This document shows, one piece after another, positions 47,013 through 57,800 of a stretch of DNA of 64,000 bases (positions within the stretch are counted from its first letter, which is position 1; every line of letters starts with the position of its first letter). The notes under the pieces are model-generated. The model saw only the letters and a list, made by a program, of their open reading frames with translations. It was not told the DNA's origin and did not search any database. The stretch is from positions 2,452,001 through 2,516,000 of the forward strand of contig NZ_CP029185.2 in assembly GCF_003096015.2 (NCBI RefSeq). The letters are read 5' to 3'. The DNA comes from Limnobaculum parvum. GTDB lineage: Bacteria; Pseudomonadota; Gammaproteobacteria; Enterobacterales; Enterobacteriaceae. The position numbers and the translations under genes are program-made.

Positions 47013-47152
47013 AACGATTTACTAAACAAATAAATCTCTAGTCGTAGTCAGTGCATATCGTTTGCTGAAAGAGGATGGATATAATAGGTTAATTGCCCTT
47101 CTTATATGGCTTCTGACGCGCTTTTCGTTTAACCGATGTATATCAATTATTA

Positions 47153-47171
47153 GCGGGCATAAATGCGGGCA
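47153..47171. promoter_or_regulatory. Candidate integrase arm-binding repeats near attR
   Basis: GCGGGCATAAATGCGGGCA holds two copies of GCGGGCA about 11 bases apart, like the pair at 1,966-1,984 beside int. It lies 63 bases inside the right attachment site. The rest of 47,013-47,233 has no gene. Confidence 0.5.
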
Positions 47172-47233
47172 CTTTATTAAGGTAAAAATTTAATAACATT
47201 TAAATTCAAAATGATAAATATCAAGTATGACGT

Positions 47234-47251
47234 CTGTCGGGGACGCCATTT
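47234..47251. other. attR, right attachment site
   Basis: CTGTCGGGGACGCCATTT repeats the end of argW exactly, with no tRNA sequence to its left. It marks the right end of the island. Backbone sequence continues with an AT-rich stretch up to caiE at 47,424. Confidence 0.85.
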
Positions 47252-47423
47252 AGATAACCATTATTTCCAGTCTCCCTCCCTAATTATTAATGTTATACAA
47301 CTCACCAATATTGAACGTCTTTTTTATATAACTGACTTATTTATATACTATTAAACCTATCTTGATTGATGCTAAACGCTATCAAAATTAATGGTCAATA
47401 ATATAGATAAACAGGAGTTTCCG

Positions 47424-48022
47424 GTGAGTTTCTATTCGTTTGAAGGATTAATACCTGTTGTTCACCCGAATGCATATGTACACCCCAGCGCAGTGCTTAT
47501 TGGGGATGTTATCGTGGGTGAAGGTGTCTATATCGGCCCTAACGCTTCTTTACGGGGGATTACGGGCGGCTGATTCTGGAGAATGGCGCTAATCTGCAAG
47601 ATAACTGCATTATGCATGGCTATTGCGATATAGATACCATCGTTCATTCATGCGGTCATATTGGGCATGGTGCCATATTGCATGGATGTATCATCGGTCG
47701 TGATACTCTGGTGGGAATGAATAGCGTCATTATGGATGGCGCAATCATCGGCGAGGAAAGTATCGTTGGTGCGATGAGCTTTGTTAAAGCGGGATTCATT
47801 GGCAAACGCAGGCAGTTATTGATGGGGATCCCGGCAAAATACGTGCGTGACGTTTCAGACGATGAACTCCACTGGAAACGCCTGAACACCTTAGAATATC
47901 AGGACCTTGTTTCCCGCTCGCAATTATCATTGCGTGAAGTGACTCCTCTGGAACAGACGGAGCCTAATCGACCCCGGCTGAAAGGAACTACGGAGGTTAA
48001 GCCTAAAGGGGAGATGGGGTAA
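47424..48022 (+). pseudogene. caiE: caiE homologue with a one-base frameshift
   Basis: The reading starts at a GTG at 47,424 with AGGAG 6 bases upstream and follows CaiE: SFYSFEGLIPVVHPNAYVHP and VGEGVYIGPNASLRG. The frame then breaks at the run of five G at about 47,550; adding one G joins it to the second frame (GANLQDNCIMHGYCDIDTI, GHIGHGAILHGCIIGRDTLV, SDDELHWKRLNTLEYQDLV). The protein would be a left-handed beta-helix hexapeptide-repeat protein of about 200 residues, which in E. coli supports carnitine metabolism enzymes CaiB and CaiD. No other cai genes are in the window. The break may be real or a homopolymer sequencing error. Confidence 0.88.
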
Positions 48023-48460
48023 TTTATTGGTATTTTGTGGGTTTTCATCTTTTGATGATGTTTCTACGAATACATCAAGCTGTCCCAATAATAGGGAGGT
48101 GGTCTGGTGCTTTTTCACCCATTTAAGATGCTATCTGGACCTGTCAGGGCCAGCCCCTCCTGAAGTGCTTTCAGAGCTTTATCAAAATCGAAAAACTAAG
48201 ACATGTATCATTCCTTTTCGTCGGTATTTTACTGGAATAACACAGAATTTCTAACACTCCCAATATATTGTATACTCACCGACCTTGTAACATCTGGTCA
48301 TATAGCCTACACCACTGTGCGATGCATCGGTTAGCCTTGTTCTCGGCATAGTTATTTGCTTTTGGGGTTGTAATAAACCTGATTACATTTAACCACTATG
48401 TTGCTCAATAAAATAATTTCAAAAATTAACAACCCTAATAGGTATCAGGAATATATTCCT
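48023..48460. other. Gene-poor gap before hscC
   Basis: A 75-codon frame (48,027-48,254) has no recognised family and no ribosome site, so I leave it out. The remainder is AT-rich and must hold the hscC promoter; I see no distinct operator or terminator. Confidence 0.4.
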
Positions 48461-50161
48461 ATGACAGAAAACTTTTCCCCCATTATTGGGATCGATTTGG
48501 GAACGTCTAACAGCGCTGTGGCGTGGTTTGCTGATGGAGAGGCTAAACTGATAACCGGAGCAAAAGAAGAACGATTAACACCATCAGTGATTGGTATTGA
48601 CGATGATGGAAACTTATTAGTTGGTGCATCGGCAAAGGCTCGATTGGTGAGTCATCCGAATCTTTCAGTTGCAAGTTTCAAGCGTTATATGGGGACCGAA
48701 AAAACGTTTACTCTTGGTGACCGTAAGTTTCGTGCTGAAGAATTATCAGCATTGGTGCTACGTAAACTAAAAGCTGATGCTGAAGTAACCTTGGGCTGTT
48801 CAGTAACACGAGCTGTGATTACTGTACCCGCTTATTTTAATGACTCACAACGTAAGGCGGTGAAAATTGCCGGGCAACTGGCTGGCTTAGAAGTCGAAAG
48901 GCTACTGAATGAACCAACAGCAGCCGCGTTAGCCTATGGTCTCGCAGATAATTCCGAGCAAAAATTCCTTGTCTTTGATTTGGGGGGAGGAACCTTCGAT
49001 GTATCTATTGTTGATATGTTCGAAGGGGTTATTGAAGTACGCGCCAGTAGTGGTGATGCATGGCTGGGAGGGGATGACTTTACTGATACTATTCGCCGAT
49101 GGATGATTACCTACTACCCGGCTCTTTCAAGTGACAATCCTGAACTGGCTGCTGAATTGACATTTTTTGCCGAGAAGTTGAAATATCAGTTAAGTACAGA
49201 GGATATTAGTCGCGTACAACTTACCCATGATGGACTAGAGTACCACTGGGAACTTACCAGCGAGACTTTCAGTGAATGTTGCAGTGGGCTGCTTTCCAAT
49301 TTAAAGAAACCGGTGGTTCAGGCACTTCAAGATGCACAATTCGAGGTCAATAAACTGGATCATGTGATCTTGGTAGGTGGTGCAACACGAATGCCCATTG
49401 TACGCCAATTAGTCACACGCATGTTTGGTCGATTTCCTCGCAATGAGCTTAATCCTGATGAAGTTGTCGCATTGGGGGCTGGTATACAGGCCGGACTGAT
49501 TGCTGAAGCGAAGGCTCTAGACGATATCGTGTTAACTGACGTAATGCCTTATTCCCTTGGTATCGAAACAGCTCGTCGTAACAATGGTAAAATAGAAGAT
49601 GGCTATTTCACGCCACTAATTGAACGTAACGCATTCGTACCAGTGAGTGTGATGAAAACGTTTAGTACACTCCATGACTACCAGCGTCAAATCGATATCG
49701 TAGCTTATCAAGGTGAAGCTCGTCGCGTAAGCGACAACCTATTGCTTGACAGTATGACGATAGCCGTACCATCACGCAAAGCCGGTGAGGCTGGCGTGGA
49801 TGTCCGTTTTACCTACACGCTGGACGGTATCCTCGAAGTAGAATGCAACATCACAGGGGAATCGACAACATCAACCATGATAGTGGAAAAAACACCAGGA
49901 ACATTAAGCCAAGAAGAAATAGCTGAACGTTTGAAACAACTTGATGGTTTGAAGCAACATCCACGGGACGTACCCGCTAACCGACAATTGCTTGCCGAAG
50001 CAGCAAAACGTTACGAACAAACGTTAGGCGAACGCCGCCAAGTTATAGATCACTATATTAACCAATTAGAACAGGCTTTGGATCGTCAAGATCTGCGGAT
50101 TATTACGATAGCGCGAAATGAGCTCCGCCAAGTACTGGATCAGTTTAACGATGGAATGTAA
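48461..50161 (+). CDS. hscC: HscC-type Hsp70 chaperone
   Basis: This 566-residue protein is a shorter Hsp70 of the HscC type. It has the ATPase motifs IIGIDLGTSNSAVAW, VPAYFNDSQRKAVKIAGQLA, LLNEPTAAALAYGL, FDLGGGTFDVSIV and VILVGGATRMPIVRQL, then a substrate-binding domain and a short helical C-terminus without the EEVD-like end of DnaK. I start at the ATG at 48,461 (MTENFSPIIGID), with AGGA 10 bases upstream; the frame extends to 48,398 without family similarity. The J-domain partner gene follows after 3 bases, as J-protein genes flank hscC in E. coli. Confidence 0.88.
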   Translation: MTENFSPIIGIDLGTSNSAVAWFADGEAKLITGAKEERLTPSVIGIDDDGNLLVGASAKARLVSHPNLSVASFKRYMGTEKTFTLGDRKFRAEELSALVLRKLKADAEVTLGCSVTRAVITVPAYFNDSQRKAVKIAGQLAGLEVERLLNEPTAAALAYGLADNSEQKFLVFDLGGGTFDVSIVDMFEGVIEVRASSGDAWLGGDDFTDTIRRWMITYYPALSSDNPELAAELTFFAEKLKYQLSTEDISRVQLTHDGLEYHWELTSETFSECCSGLLSNLKKPVVQALQDAQFEVNKLDHVILVGGATRMPIVRQLVTRMFGRFPRNELNPDEVVALGAGIQAGLIAEAKALDDIVLTDVMPYSLGIETARRNNGKIEDGYFTPLIERNAFVPVSVMKTFSTLHDYQRQIDIVAYQGEARRVSDNLLLDSMTIAVPSRKAGEAGVDVRFTYTLDGILEVECNITGESTTSTMIVEKTPGTLSQEEIAERLKQLDGLKQHPRDVPANRQLLAEAAKRYEQTLGERRQVIDHYINQLEQALDRQDLRIITIARNELRQVLDQFNDGM

Positions 50162-50164
50162 TTA

Positions 50165-51481
50165 ATGGCGACGATATGGGATGTACTCGGTATTAAGCCT
50201 ACTACTGATGAAAATGAAATTCGTCGCGCTTACGCCCGAGAATTAAAGCTGCGACGACCAGATAAAGATCCACAAGGTTTTCAACAGCTACGCGAAGCAT
50301 TTGATCATGCAAAACATTATGCCAAGGGAATCGTGATACAAAAAACCATTCCGGCTACGGATGTTTCATTTGATGTACAACCTGCAACGTCAATAATGGA
50401 CTATGTCAATAATCTGATGGAGGAACCCTCCTCAGATTCTGAAGCAAAATGGCAACGCAAAGAGTTGAAGGTACAGGCAACCGAAATAGCTAAGTCACTG
50501 GTCAAAAATGAGCTAGCCGGGCTTAGGCATTTACACCACTATCTCGATCATGAAATGCCTGACGCCTTAGAGGCTCGGGGTATCTTTAGTATGGAGTTAG
50601 CGGAAGCCTTAGGAAATCAACCTTGGTTAGATCGTAGTGTCGTACGTGAAGTCTCTGCTGTGATGAACTGGGGTGTGGACAACTATCGTTCTTCACAACT
50701 TCCTCCTTGGTTGCTAAATGCTTTAGAAGAACAAATTGCTATCACGGATCAGGAAAATCACTGGCAATATCTGGCTCGCCATTACAATAGTAATAGTAGC
50801 TATTTAGAACAATTGAAATGGCGATTGCTCACGGAAAAAGGAGTCGCACTTCCTTGGTGGACACGGTTTATCCCTGATTTTGTTCCTGGACTTAACAGGC
50901 AGGTAACCGAACTTCGAAAACAATTTCCAGAACTTATTGCTCGTCTTAACCCTAAGCTGCTAGAAATGTTCTCCCGATCTACATTTGGACTGAGTTGGAC
51001 AATGCTGATTGCTGTATCGTTCTGGGGTTACACTGCATGGTTACCGGGACATGAATCCCCTAAAATGGCGATACAATCAGTGATAATGCTGGTAGTTGTT
51101 AGCAGTTATCTCTGGGTATATCCAGCTCTTGATCGCAAATGCCCTCCTGAAAGCAAATCTCATAAGGTATTACAATCAATAGTCTGGCTAGTTTCTATAG
51201 CTATTATTTTCCTAGCTTTATATAACACATGGCGAGGAGCCGGTTTCTTAATAGGGAATGACCGTATATTCTTCTTGTTATTTTTAATGATACCAATAGG
51301 CTGGTTTTTATGGAGCCGCCGTAAACAATGGCGCACTTTACCCATTGGCATTGTGGTCACTATCATAGAGTTTCCTGCGCTATTTATTCGTAAATTACCA
51401 CCTGTGATTAACTTGTTGGGACTGCTGTTTCTGCCGATGATATATGGCATCCTTATTCAGATGATTTACTTCATGAAATGA
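50165..51481 (+). CDS. J-domain-like membrane protein (DjlB/DjlC type) with altered HPD motif
   Basis: This 438-residue protein begins with a J-like domain (TIWDVLGIKPTTDENEIRRA, then YARELKL) in which the HPD tripeptide is RPD (Arg31-Pro32-Asp33, in LRRPDKDP). The middle 200 residues are soluble and helical. The C-terminal third has about five membrane segments (for example LIAVSFWGYTAW, IMLVVVSSYLWVYPAL, FFLLFLMIPIGWFLW, LLGLLFLPMIYGILIQ). It is the likely partner of the adjacent HscC. Loss of the first His, normally needed to stimulate Hsp70 ATPase, is unusual; it may act by another mode or be a pseudo-J protein. Confidence 0.78.
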   Translation: MATIWDVLGIKPTTDENEIRRAYARELKLRRPDKDPQGFQQLREAFDHAKHYAKGIVIQKTIPATDVSFDVQPATSIMDYVNNLMEEPSSDSEAKWQRKELKVQATEIAKSLVKNELAGLRHLHHYLDHEMPDALEARGIFSMELAEALGNQPWLDRSVVREVSAVMNWGVDNYRSSQLPPWLLNALEEQIAITDQENHWQYLARHYNSNSSYLEQLKWRLLTEKGVALPWWTRFIPDFVPGLNRQVTELRKQFPELIARLNPKLLEMFSRSTFGLSWTMLIAVSFWGYTAWLPGHESPKMAIQSVIMLVVVSSYLWVYPALDRKCPPESKSHKVLQSIVWLVSIAIIFLALYNTWRGAGFLIGNDRIFFLLFLMIPIGWFLWSRRKQWRTLPIGIVVTIIEFPALFIRKLPPVINLLGLLFLPMIYGILIQMIYFMK

Positions 51482-51717
51482 CCCCAGAATATTGCCATCT
51501 ATCGCCAGACAAAGTTTTTATCAGACACGGCTCAATTCAGGGACAGATCTTTATAATTGTCTCATTTTAAGGGAAGTGGACACTATCGGGTCCTGACAAA
51601 CAAAAATTCTATGCGCGATAACGTAAACTGACGCTTGTGGGGGCTAACGCAGCAATAAGCCCCTGAGCTACCTTATCACAGCGGAGAGATCCCGGCAGAA
51701 ACCAAACTTTGAGAAGA
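51482..51717. other. Intergenic stretch with a short hairpin
   Basis: No gene is seen. GGGGCT and AAGCCCC around 51,640-51,665 can form a small stem. The sequence TTTTAAGGGAAGTGGACAC at about 51,567 looks like the end of an insertion sequence but cannot be assigned. Confidence 0.3.
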
Positions 51718-51754
51718 TACAGCGCTGATTCAACTCAGTTGAATCAGCGCTGTA
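51718..51754. repeat. 37-bp perfect palindrome between convergent genes
   Basis: Arms of 18 bases (51,718-51,735 starting TACAGCGCTGATT, and 51,737-51,754) are exact inverted copies with a single C between them. With a one-base centre it cannot form a tight hairpin without opening some pairs, but it could extrude as a cruciform or bind a dimeric protein. It lies just beyond the 3' end of the autotransporter gene. Confidence 0.9.
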
Positions 51755-51771
51755 CTAAATCATCAGAAACA

Positions 51772-51807
51772 AAAAAGCCATTTCGCACTCTGGCAAAATG
51801 GCTTTTT
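51772..51807. terminator. Bidirectional terminator
   Basis: AAAAAGCCATTT and AAATGGCTTTTT form a perfect 12-bp stem with a 12-base loop, giving a T-run on both strands. It serves the minus-strand autotransporter gene and any plus-strand transcript from the hscC operon. Confidence 0.9.
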
Positions 51808-51832
51808 ATTGAGTCGATGAGATTATCGGTGA

Positions 51833-54800
51833 TTACCAGACATACCGCACACCAACCGCACCTTCCAGTTTCTGATAATGGTCAAAGTCGTCGGTGGCGC
51901 TAACGTTTATCCAGCCCTGCCAGCGTTGACTAAAGTTCCCTTGAAGGCCCAATTTCAGTTCACCGCGATCTTTCGGTATGTTTTCCTCAATATGCATACT
52001 GTCGAGAGTAACCGCCGAGTTCTGGTTATGATGCCACCAGTTGAGTTCAGCGTATGGCTGTACCGCATAGGCATCATCCAAAATATCATCGGACAAACGT
52101 AAACCTAAACGAGTACTGTAAGTCTCATTATTCTGACCGCTTACCGCCGTATTACTGGAATCAGTGAAAGTATCAGCGGTATATCGGCTATAGATAACCT
52201 GCGCTTGTGGCGTCAGACGCAGTAAGTGCTTTTCATTTTGCGGATTCAGCATCAGGCTATAGCCTATCTCCAGCGATGAACTCCACAAATGAGAATCATA
52301 ACTGTCAGAGCGCTGGCCTTCGCCCTTCACTTCATTATCGTACCAGCCGTACTGCGTCCAGCTATCGACATAGGCTCCGCTCTGCCGTTGTACATCGGCA
52401 AACCAGGTGGCATAAGCTCCTAGGTTGAAGCCATTAACTGACCCAGTAGCAGAATGGTGGATGCCGTTCAAATCACTATTTCCGGTAGCATCCGTGTCTG
52501 CATTACCCCAACTGCCCATCAACCCTATCTGCAGACGCTGATTATCTCGCTGGTAAGCGGCGATATCAGTACCAAACTGCACCAAACTATAGTCGCCGTT
52601 CATATCCACATGGCCGCTGGCGGCTTTACTTTCCGTATGGCCGCCGATAATCCGCCCCCATGAACTGCCGTCGTTCTGGGTATATTGAGCACCCTGACGG
52701 TCAAACAGCGTATGAATCTGCATCAGTGCCGCCATGGACTGGTTACCCAAATAAGCACCGCTCTCTGGCCGCCACTGTGGCGTATCGTCCCCTTCATCAC
52801 TCACGGAACGCAAATACCAGTTGCCGTCAGCTTGAGTTGGTAACCCCTGATTCAGGCTATATTCATAAGCACCGGCAACCACCCGATTAGCCAGAGCAAA
52901 CTGCCCGTTCGATTGACCACCTACGTGGATAATTTCAATGCCATTAACCGTAGCGGCACCATTTCCTCCAGAATTATTCACGACCACTCGGGTGGAACCG
53001 GATGTATCGCCTTGAACTACCAGCTTATCGGTCGCGGAGTTGTCATCACCCAGTACGGTACTGAGCGTCAGCAGACCGTTATTGCCCACATAATTACCTT
53101 TCACCACCAGTTGGCTGGCTGGTAACAGACTGGCCATACGTAATTCACCGCTGTTAACCAACTGCCCACCTACGGTGAAGACACCGGTCGGGCTATCGCT
53201 CATGCCGGGTAATGCATCCGCTACGGCTAATAGGCCGTGGTTAATTACATCACCCGCAACGCCACCGTAACCGCCTAAAATCGCCCCTTCGGCAACAGAA
53301 ACTGACGAGGTAGCCAGTAAAGCCTCATTCATCAATACCAGACTGCCCGCATTGACATTGGTTGCACCGCTATAGGTTTGGTTTTGGTTAAAGCTCAGTT
53401 GCCCCGTGCCTTGCTGTGTCAGCATTCCGTTACCGCTGATGACGCCACCATAGGCGTAATTATCGCTATGGTTAAACGTTAGTTGAGCATTAGTGACAAG
53501 GGCACCCGCCACTCGACCGGTTGTTCCCCCATTGCCAAGCTGCAATGTCCCTTCATTAATGGTGGTGCTACCGGTAAACGTATTGTCATTGGTCAGAGTC
53601 AGGGTGCCGCTGCCCGTTTTGCTCAGGCTACCAAAGCCGTCAATGGCACCGCTAAATGTGCTATCCACGCTGTTATTGGCAATTAACTGTGCATCACCCA
53701 ATACCACATGGCCTGAACCGGTCAGGTTATTCACATGTTGGTCAAAGCTATTCAGATCAAAAGAGGCTCCCTCGCCAATAATGAGCTGGGAACTCTGGGC
53801 AATAATGTCACTATGTCCCGCCAACAGCGTACCGCCATTGATTAACGTTGCTCCGGTGTAAAGGTTAGCTTTCGATAATTCTAAGGTTCCGGCTCCCGCT
53901 TTAGTCAGGGATTTGCCATCCCATCCACTGGCTGGATTCGCCACTTCATCCATTAGCAAGGCATCTAAATCAAAGTACTCATTTTGGCCGGTGAGGGTAA
54001 AGTCTCCTATCGCTTTTGCCGGTAGGCCGGTATGTGCTGCATACCAGCTTAATGCCAAGCCAACATCAAACTTATTGCCATCATTAATCGATGTTATTGA
54101 CAGGTAATCAACCGGACTCACAGCTCCGCCTGCGGTTCCGCTGGCGAAGTGCCCGGTCAGATTTCCCGGAGCCGATGTCTGAATAATGGTAAACAGGCTA
54201 TTGGCTAACTGGCTGGCAGTGGTGGTTTCGGGGGCGCTGTAACCCGCTACGTTAATCACTGCGACACTGCCAATATTGGCGCTATCAGCAGTAATAAGCG
54301 GTGGATTGCCTCTGGCAACAACATCCAGTACACCGTTGATGTTAAACTGATTGCTGACGTCCAGAGTAGCATTGGTTGCCAGTGAGGTCGTCGCACCAAC
54401 CGCCGAATCATAGTTAGCCGCGCTAAATACCCCTTCCTGAGTCAGATGCAACACGCCCTGATTAACCGAAACGTTACCCTGACTGGAATTATTATGGGCC
54501 AGTATGGCAATACCACTGCCGCTCTTGATTAAGTTACCGCTTCCGGTTAATTGATTATTCAATATCCCGTTTTGAGCGAACGCCAGCTCGAGTTCAGCAT
54601 TGTTAACTATTCCGTTAACGCCCAGAGCATTGCCCTGTGTGCCAATTAACCGTCCCTGAGTAATGGTTGTTCCACCTGAGTAGAAATTCATTCCACTCAA
54701 GGTTAGGGCTTCGCTGCCGGCTTTAATTAAACTACCATGACCGCTTATCGCGCCATCAAACGTGCTGGAAGCATTGCTGTTCGCGGTTAGAACCGCATTC

Positions 54801-57800
54801 CCCAAGACGATATTACCGTTGCCCGTCAGGTTATTAATCTGTTGATCGAAACTATTCAGATTGAGCGTACCATTATTGCCGATGACGACATTGGCACTAT
54901 TAGCAAAAGCATCAGCAATATCGGTACGCAACAGGCCATTGTTAACCACGGTATTACCGGTATAGAGGTTTGCAGCAGAGAGAATCAAGGTTCCTGCCCC
55001 CTCTTTCGTCAGGCTCTTACCATCCCAGCCGGTTGCTGATGCAGCGCCATTCGCCAATGCAATATCGACATTAAAGGTGTCATCCTGATTGACCAGCGTG
55101 AAGGTGCCATTCCCCATATCAGCGCCGGCCAACCACGTCAAACCAAAACCAACGTTATAGTCATTGTTATTGAGACTTTTCGCTGCATTAACAATTAAAT
55201 AGTCGGCTGAACTGCTTGCGCCATTCAGGTCGACGCTGTCAAAATCGCCGGTAATACCGCCGGTGGTATGAATAATGGTAAACAGGCCACTCGGTATTTC
55301 AGAGGCCTTATCAGGAATCGCGCTGGTATCGATACCCACGACTTTCAACGTGCCACCCAATGCTGCCGCTGATGCCGTAATCAGGGGTTCGACAGAGCCC
55401 AATCTCACACCCAGCATCGCATCACTTTGTTGTGTCAATACTCCGCTCAGATTAAGCGTGGCGTCTGTTGCCAACTCGATGGCACTACCACCGGCAGTTG
55501 TCAGGCTGCTGGCATTAAAGGCACCACCCTGTGCCAGTGTTAAGGTACCCGCATTGATATTCACTGTGCCTTGAGAAGAACCCACTGCGTTTAGAATGGC
55601 ATTTCCTGCGCCAGATTTAACTAAATTGCCGCTACCGCTGAGTACATTTGTCAGCGTACTGTCATTGGCGAAATCTAACTGCAAGACGCTATTGTTGGTC
55701 ACATTTCCCGTACCCAGCGCGCCGGCTTGTGTGATGTCTAATGTTCCTGCGCTAATGGTGCTGCCACCGCTATAGGTACTCACCCCACTCAGAGTCAGCA
55801 CACCTGCGCCGGTTTTTATCAAACTGCCGGTGCCGTTGATATCTCCGCTGAAGGTAGTATTCGCGGTATTGTTGGTAGTCAGTGCAGCGCTGCCTAAGCT
55901 GATATGACCGGTTCCACTCAGGTTATTGGCCTGTTGCGCGAAACCATTTAAATCCAGCGTACCGCTATCGGCAATACTCACATCGCTGCTGGTAGCAAAA
56001 GCATCGGCAATGCCCGCTTGTAGCGTTCCGGCATTAATCAAGGTGCTGCCGGTGTAAGTATTGACGGAGGAGAATTGTAACGTTCCCAATCCTGCTTTGG
56101 TCAAACTCTTGCCGTCCCAGCCGCTGGTAAAGGTGCCGGTTTGGTCTGCCAGTACCACGTCCACATTAAACAGGTCATCGGTATTGGCTAGCGTAAAGGT
56201 TCCGTTACCCAGTGAAGAACCGGCTTCCCAAGTCAGGCCAAAGCCCACGTTGTAGTCTGCGTTGTTGACTACCCGTCCGGCCAGTATCAGGTAATCTACG
56301 CTGCTGGCGGCACCGTCCAAATTGACTGTCGTAAAGTCACCGCTGATACCGCCTGCGCCGGTGGTATGTATCACGGTAAATTCGGTATTGGTGAGGGCAC
56401 TGGCGCTGGTTGGCGCACCGGTGGTAAATCCGGTGATATTCAGCGTGCCGCCTAACGCGGCGCTATCCGCCGTAATCACCGGTTGAACATTACCGATGGC
56501 AACATTCAGTATGGCGCTGGCGTTCTGTGTGAGTGCGCCGCTCAGGTTCAGTGAAGCATCTGCCGCCAGCGATGTGCTGGCCCCGTCCGCCGTGGTTAGG
56601 CTGTTGCCGTTAAATGCGCCGCTCTGGGCAAAATTTAACGTGCCCTGATCGACATGGATGATGCCTTGAGTTGAGCCTACGCCGTTCAACGTGGCGGTGC
56701 CGGCGCCTGATTTGGTCAGGCTGCCGGTGCCGCTTAACACATTGCTTAATGTGCTGTCGCTGGCGAAGTTCAGTTCTAGCAGCGCGGCGTTATCAACGGT
56801 GCCGGTTCCCAGCGCGCTGCCCTGAGTGGCAATGAGGTTCCCGCTGCTGAGGCTGCTGCCTCCCTGATAGGTGTTGATACCGCTTAACGTTAGCGTACCG
56901 GTACCGGTTTTAGTCAGGCTGCCGGTGCCCTCTATCACGCCGCTAAAGGCCGTATTGGCACTGCTGTTGGCGGTTAATTCGGCGCTGCCCAGCAGAATGC
57001 TGCCCGCGCCCGTCAGGTTATTGGCCTGTTGGTCGAAATCATTCAGATCCAGCGTAGCGCCGCTGGCTACCGTCACGTCGCTGCTGGTAGCAAAAGCATC
57101 GGCAATGCCCGCTTGTAGCGTTCCGGCATTAATCAGGGTGCTGCCGGTGTAAGTATTGACGGAGGAGAGTTGTAAGGTACCTAGCCCTGCTTTGGTCAAA
57201 CTCTTGCCGTCCCAACCGCTGGTAAAGGTGCCGGTTTGGTCCGCCAGTACCACGTCCACATTAAAGCTGTCTGAAATATTCGTCAGGGTAAAGGTACCGT
57301 TGCCCAATGTATCGCCAGCCTCCCACGTCAAGCCAAAGCCAACGTTGTAATCCAGACCATTGACCACGTGGCTTGCCAACTGCAGATAATCCGCACTGTT
57401 GGTAGCACCTCCCAGATTAACGTTACTGAAATCACCCGTAATGCCGCCGGTAGTATGGATAATCGTAAACTGCGTATTGATTAGCTCACTGGCATTGGTT
57501 GGAGCGCTCTCAGTAAAGCCACTGATATTTAGCGTACCATCAAGTACCGCGGTACTTGCCGTAATAGTTGGCGGCGTCGTGCCTAATGCAACATTGAGGG
57601 TTGCACCATCGTTTTGGGTTAACGCCCCGCTAATATTCAGTCGGGTATCGTTAGCTATCGCCGTGGTTGCTCCACTTGCCGTATTCAGGCTGCTGGCGAC
57701 GAAAGTATCACCCTGTGCTAGCGTTAAGGTTCCACCGTCTACATTGACTATACCCTGAGAGGAACCTAAACCGCTCAAAGTAGCATTACCGCTACCGGCT

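Larger units (their letters stand above)
1835..47251. mobile_element. argW-integrated genomic island carrying a type VI secretion system
   Basis: The region is bounded by the 18-bp direct repeat CTGTCGGGGACGCCATTT. One copy is the 3' end of argW and the other lies 45.4 kb downstream with no tRNA attached. A P4-type integrase gene starts 160 bases inside the left end. AlpA, YagK/YfjJ, YfjP, YfjQ, EcsC and RadC-like genes inside are typical of CP4-57-type islands. A whole T6SS cluster occupies the centre. No phage structural, packaging or conjugation genes are visible, so it is an integrative island rather than a complete prophage. Outside the right end, caiE and other backbone-like genes resume. 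Confidence 0.85.

Noticed and set aside
48027..48254. A 75-codon plus-strand frame after caiE
   Set aside because: No ribosome site or recognised family, with composition like non-coding DNA. It may be part of a decayed gene but cannot be supported.
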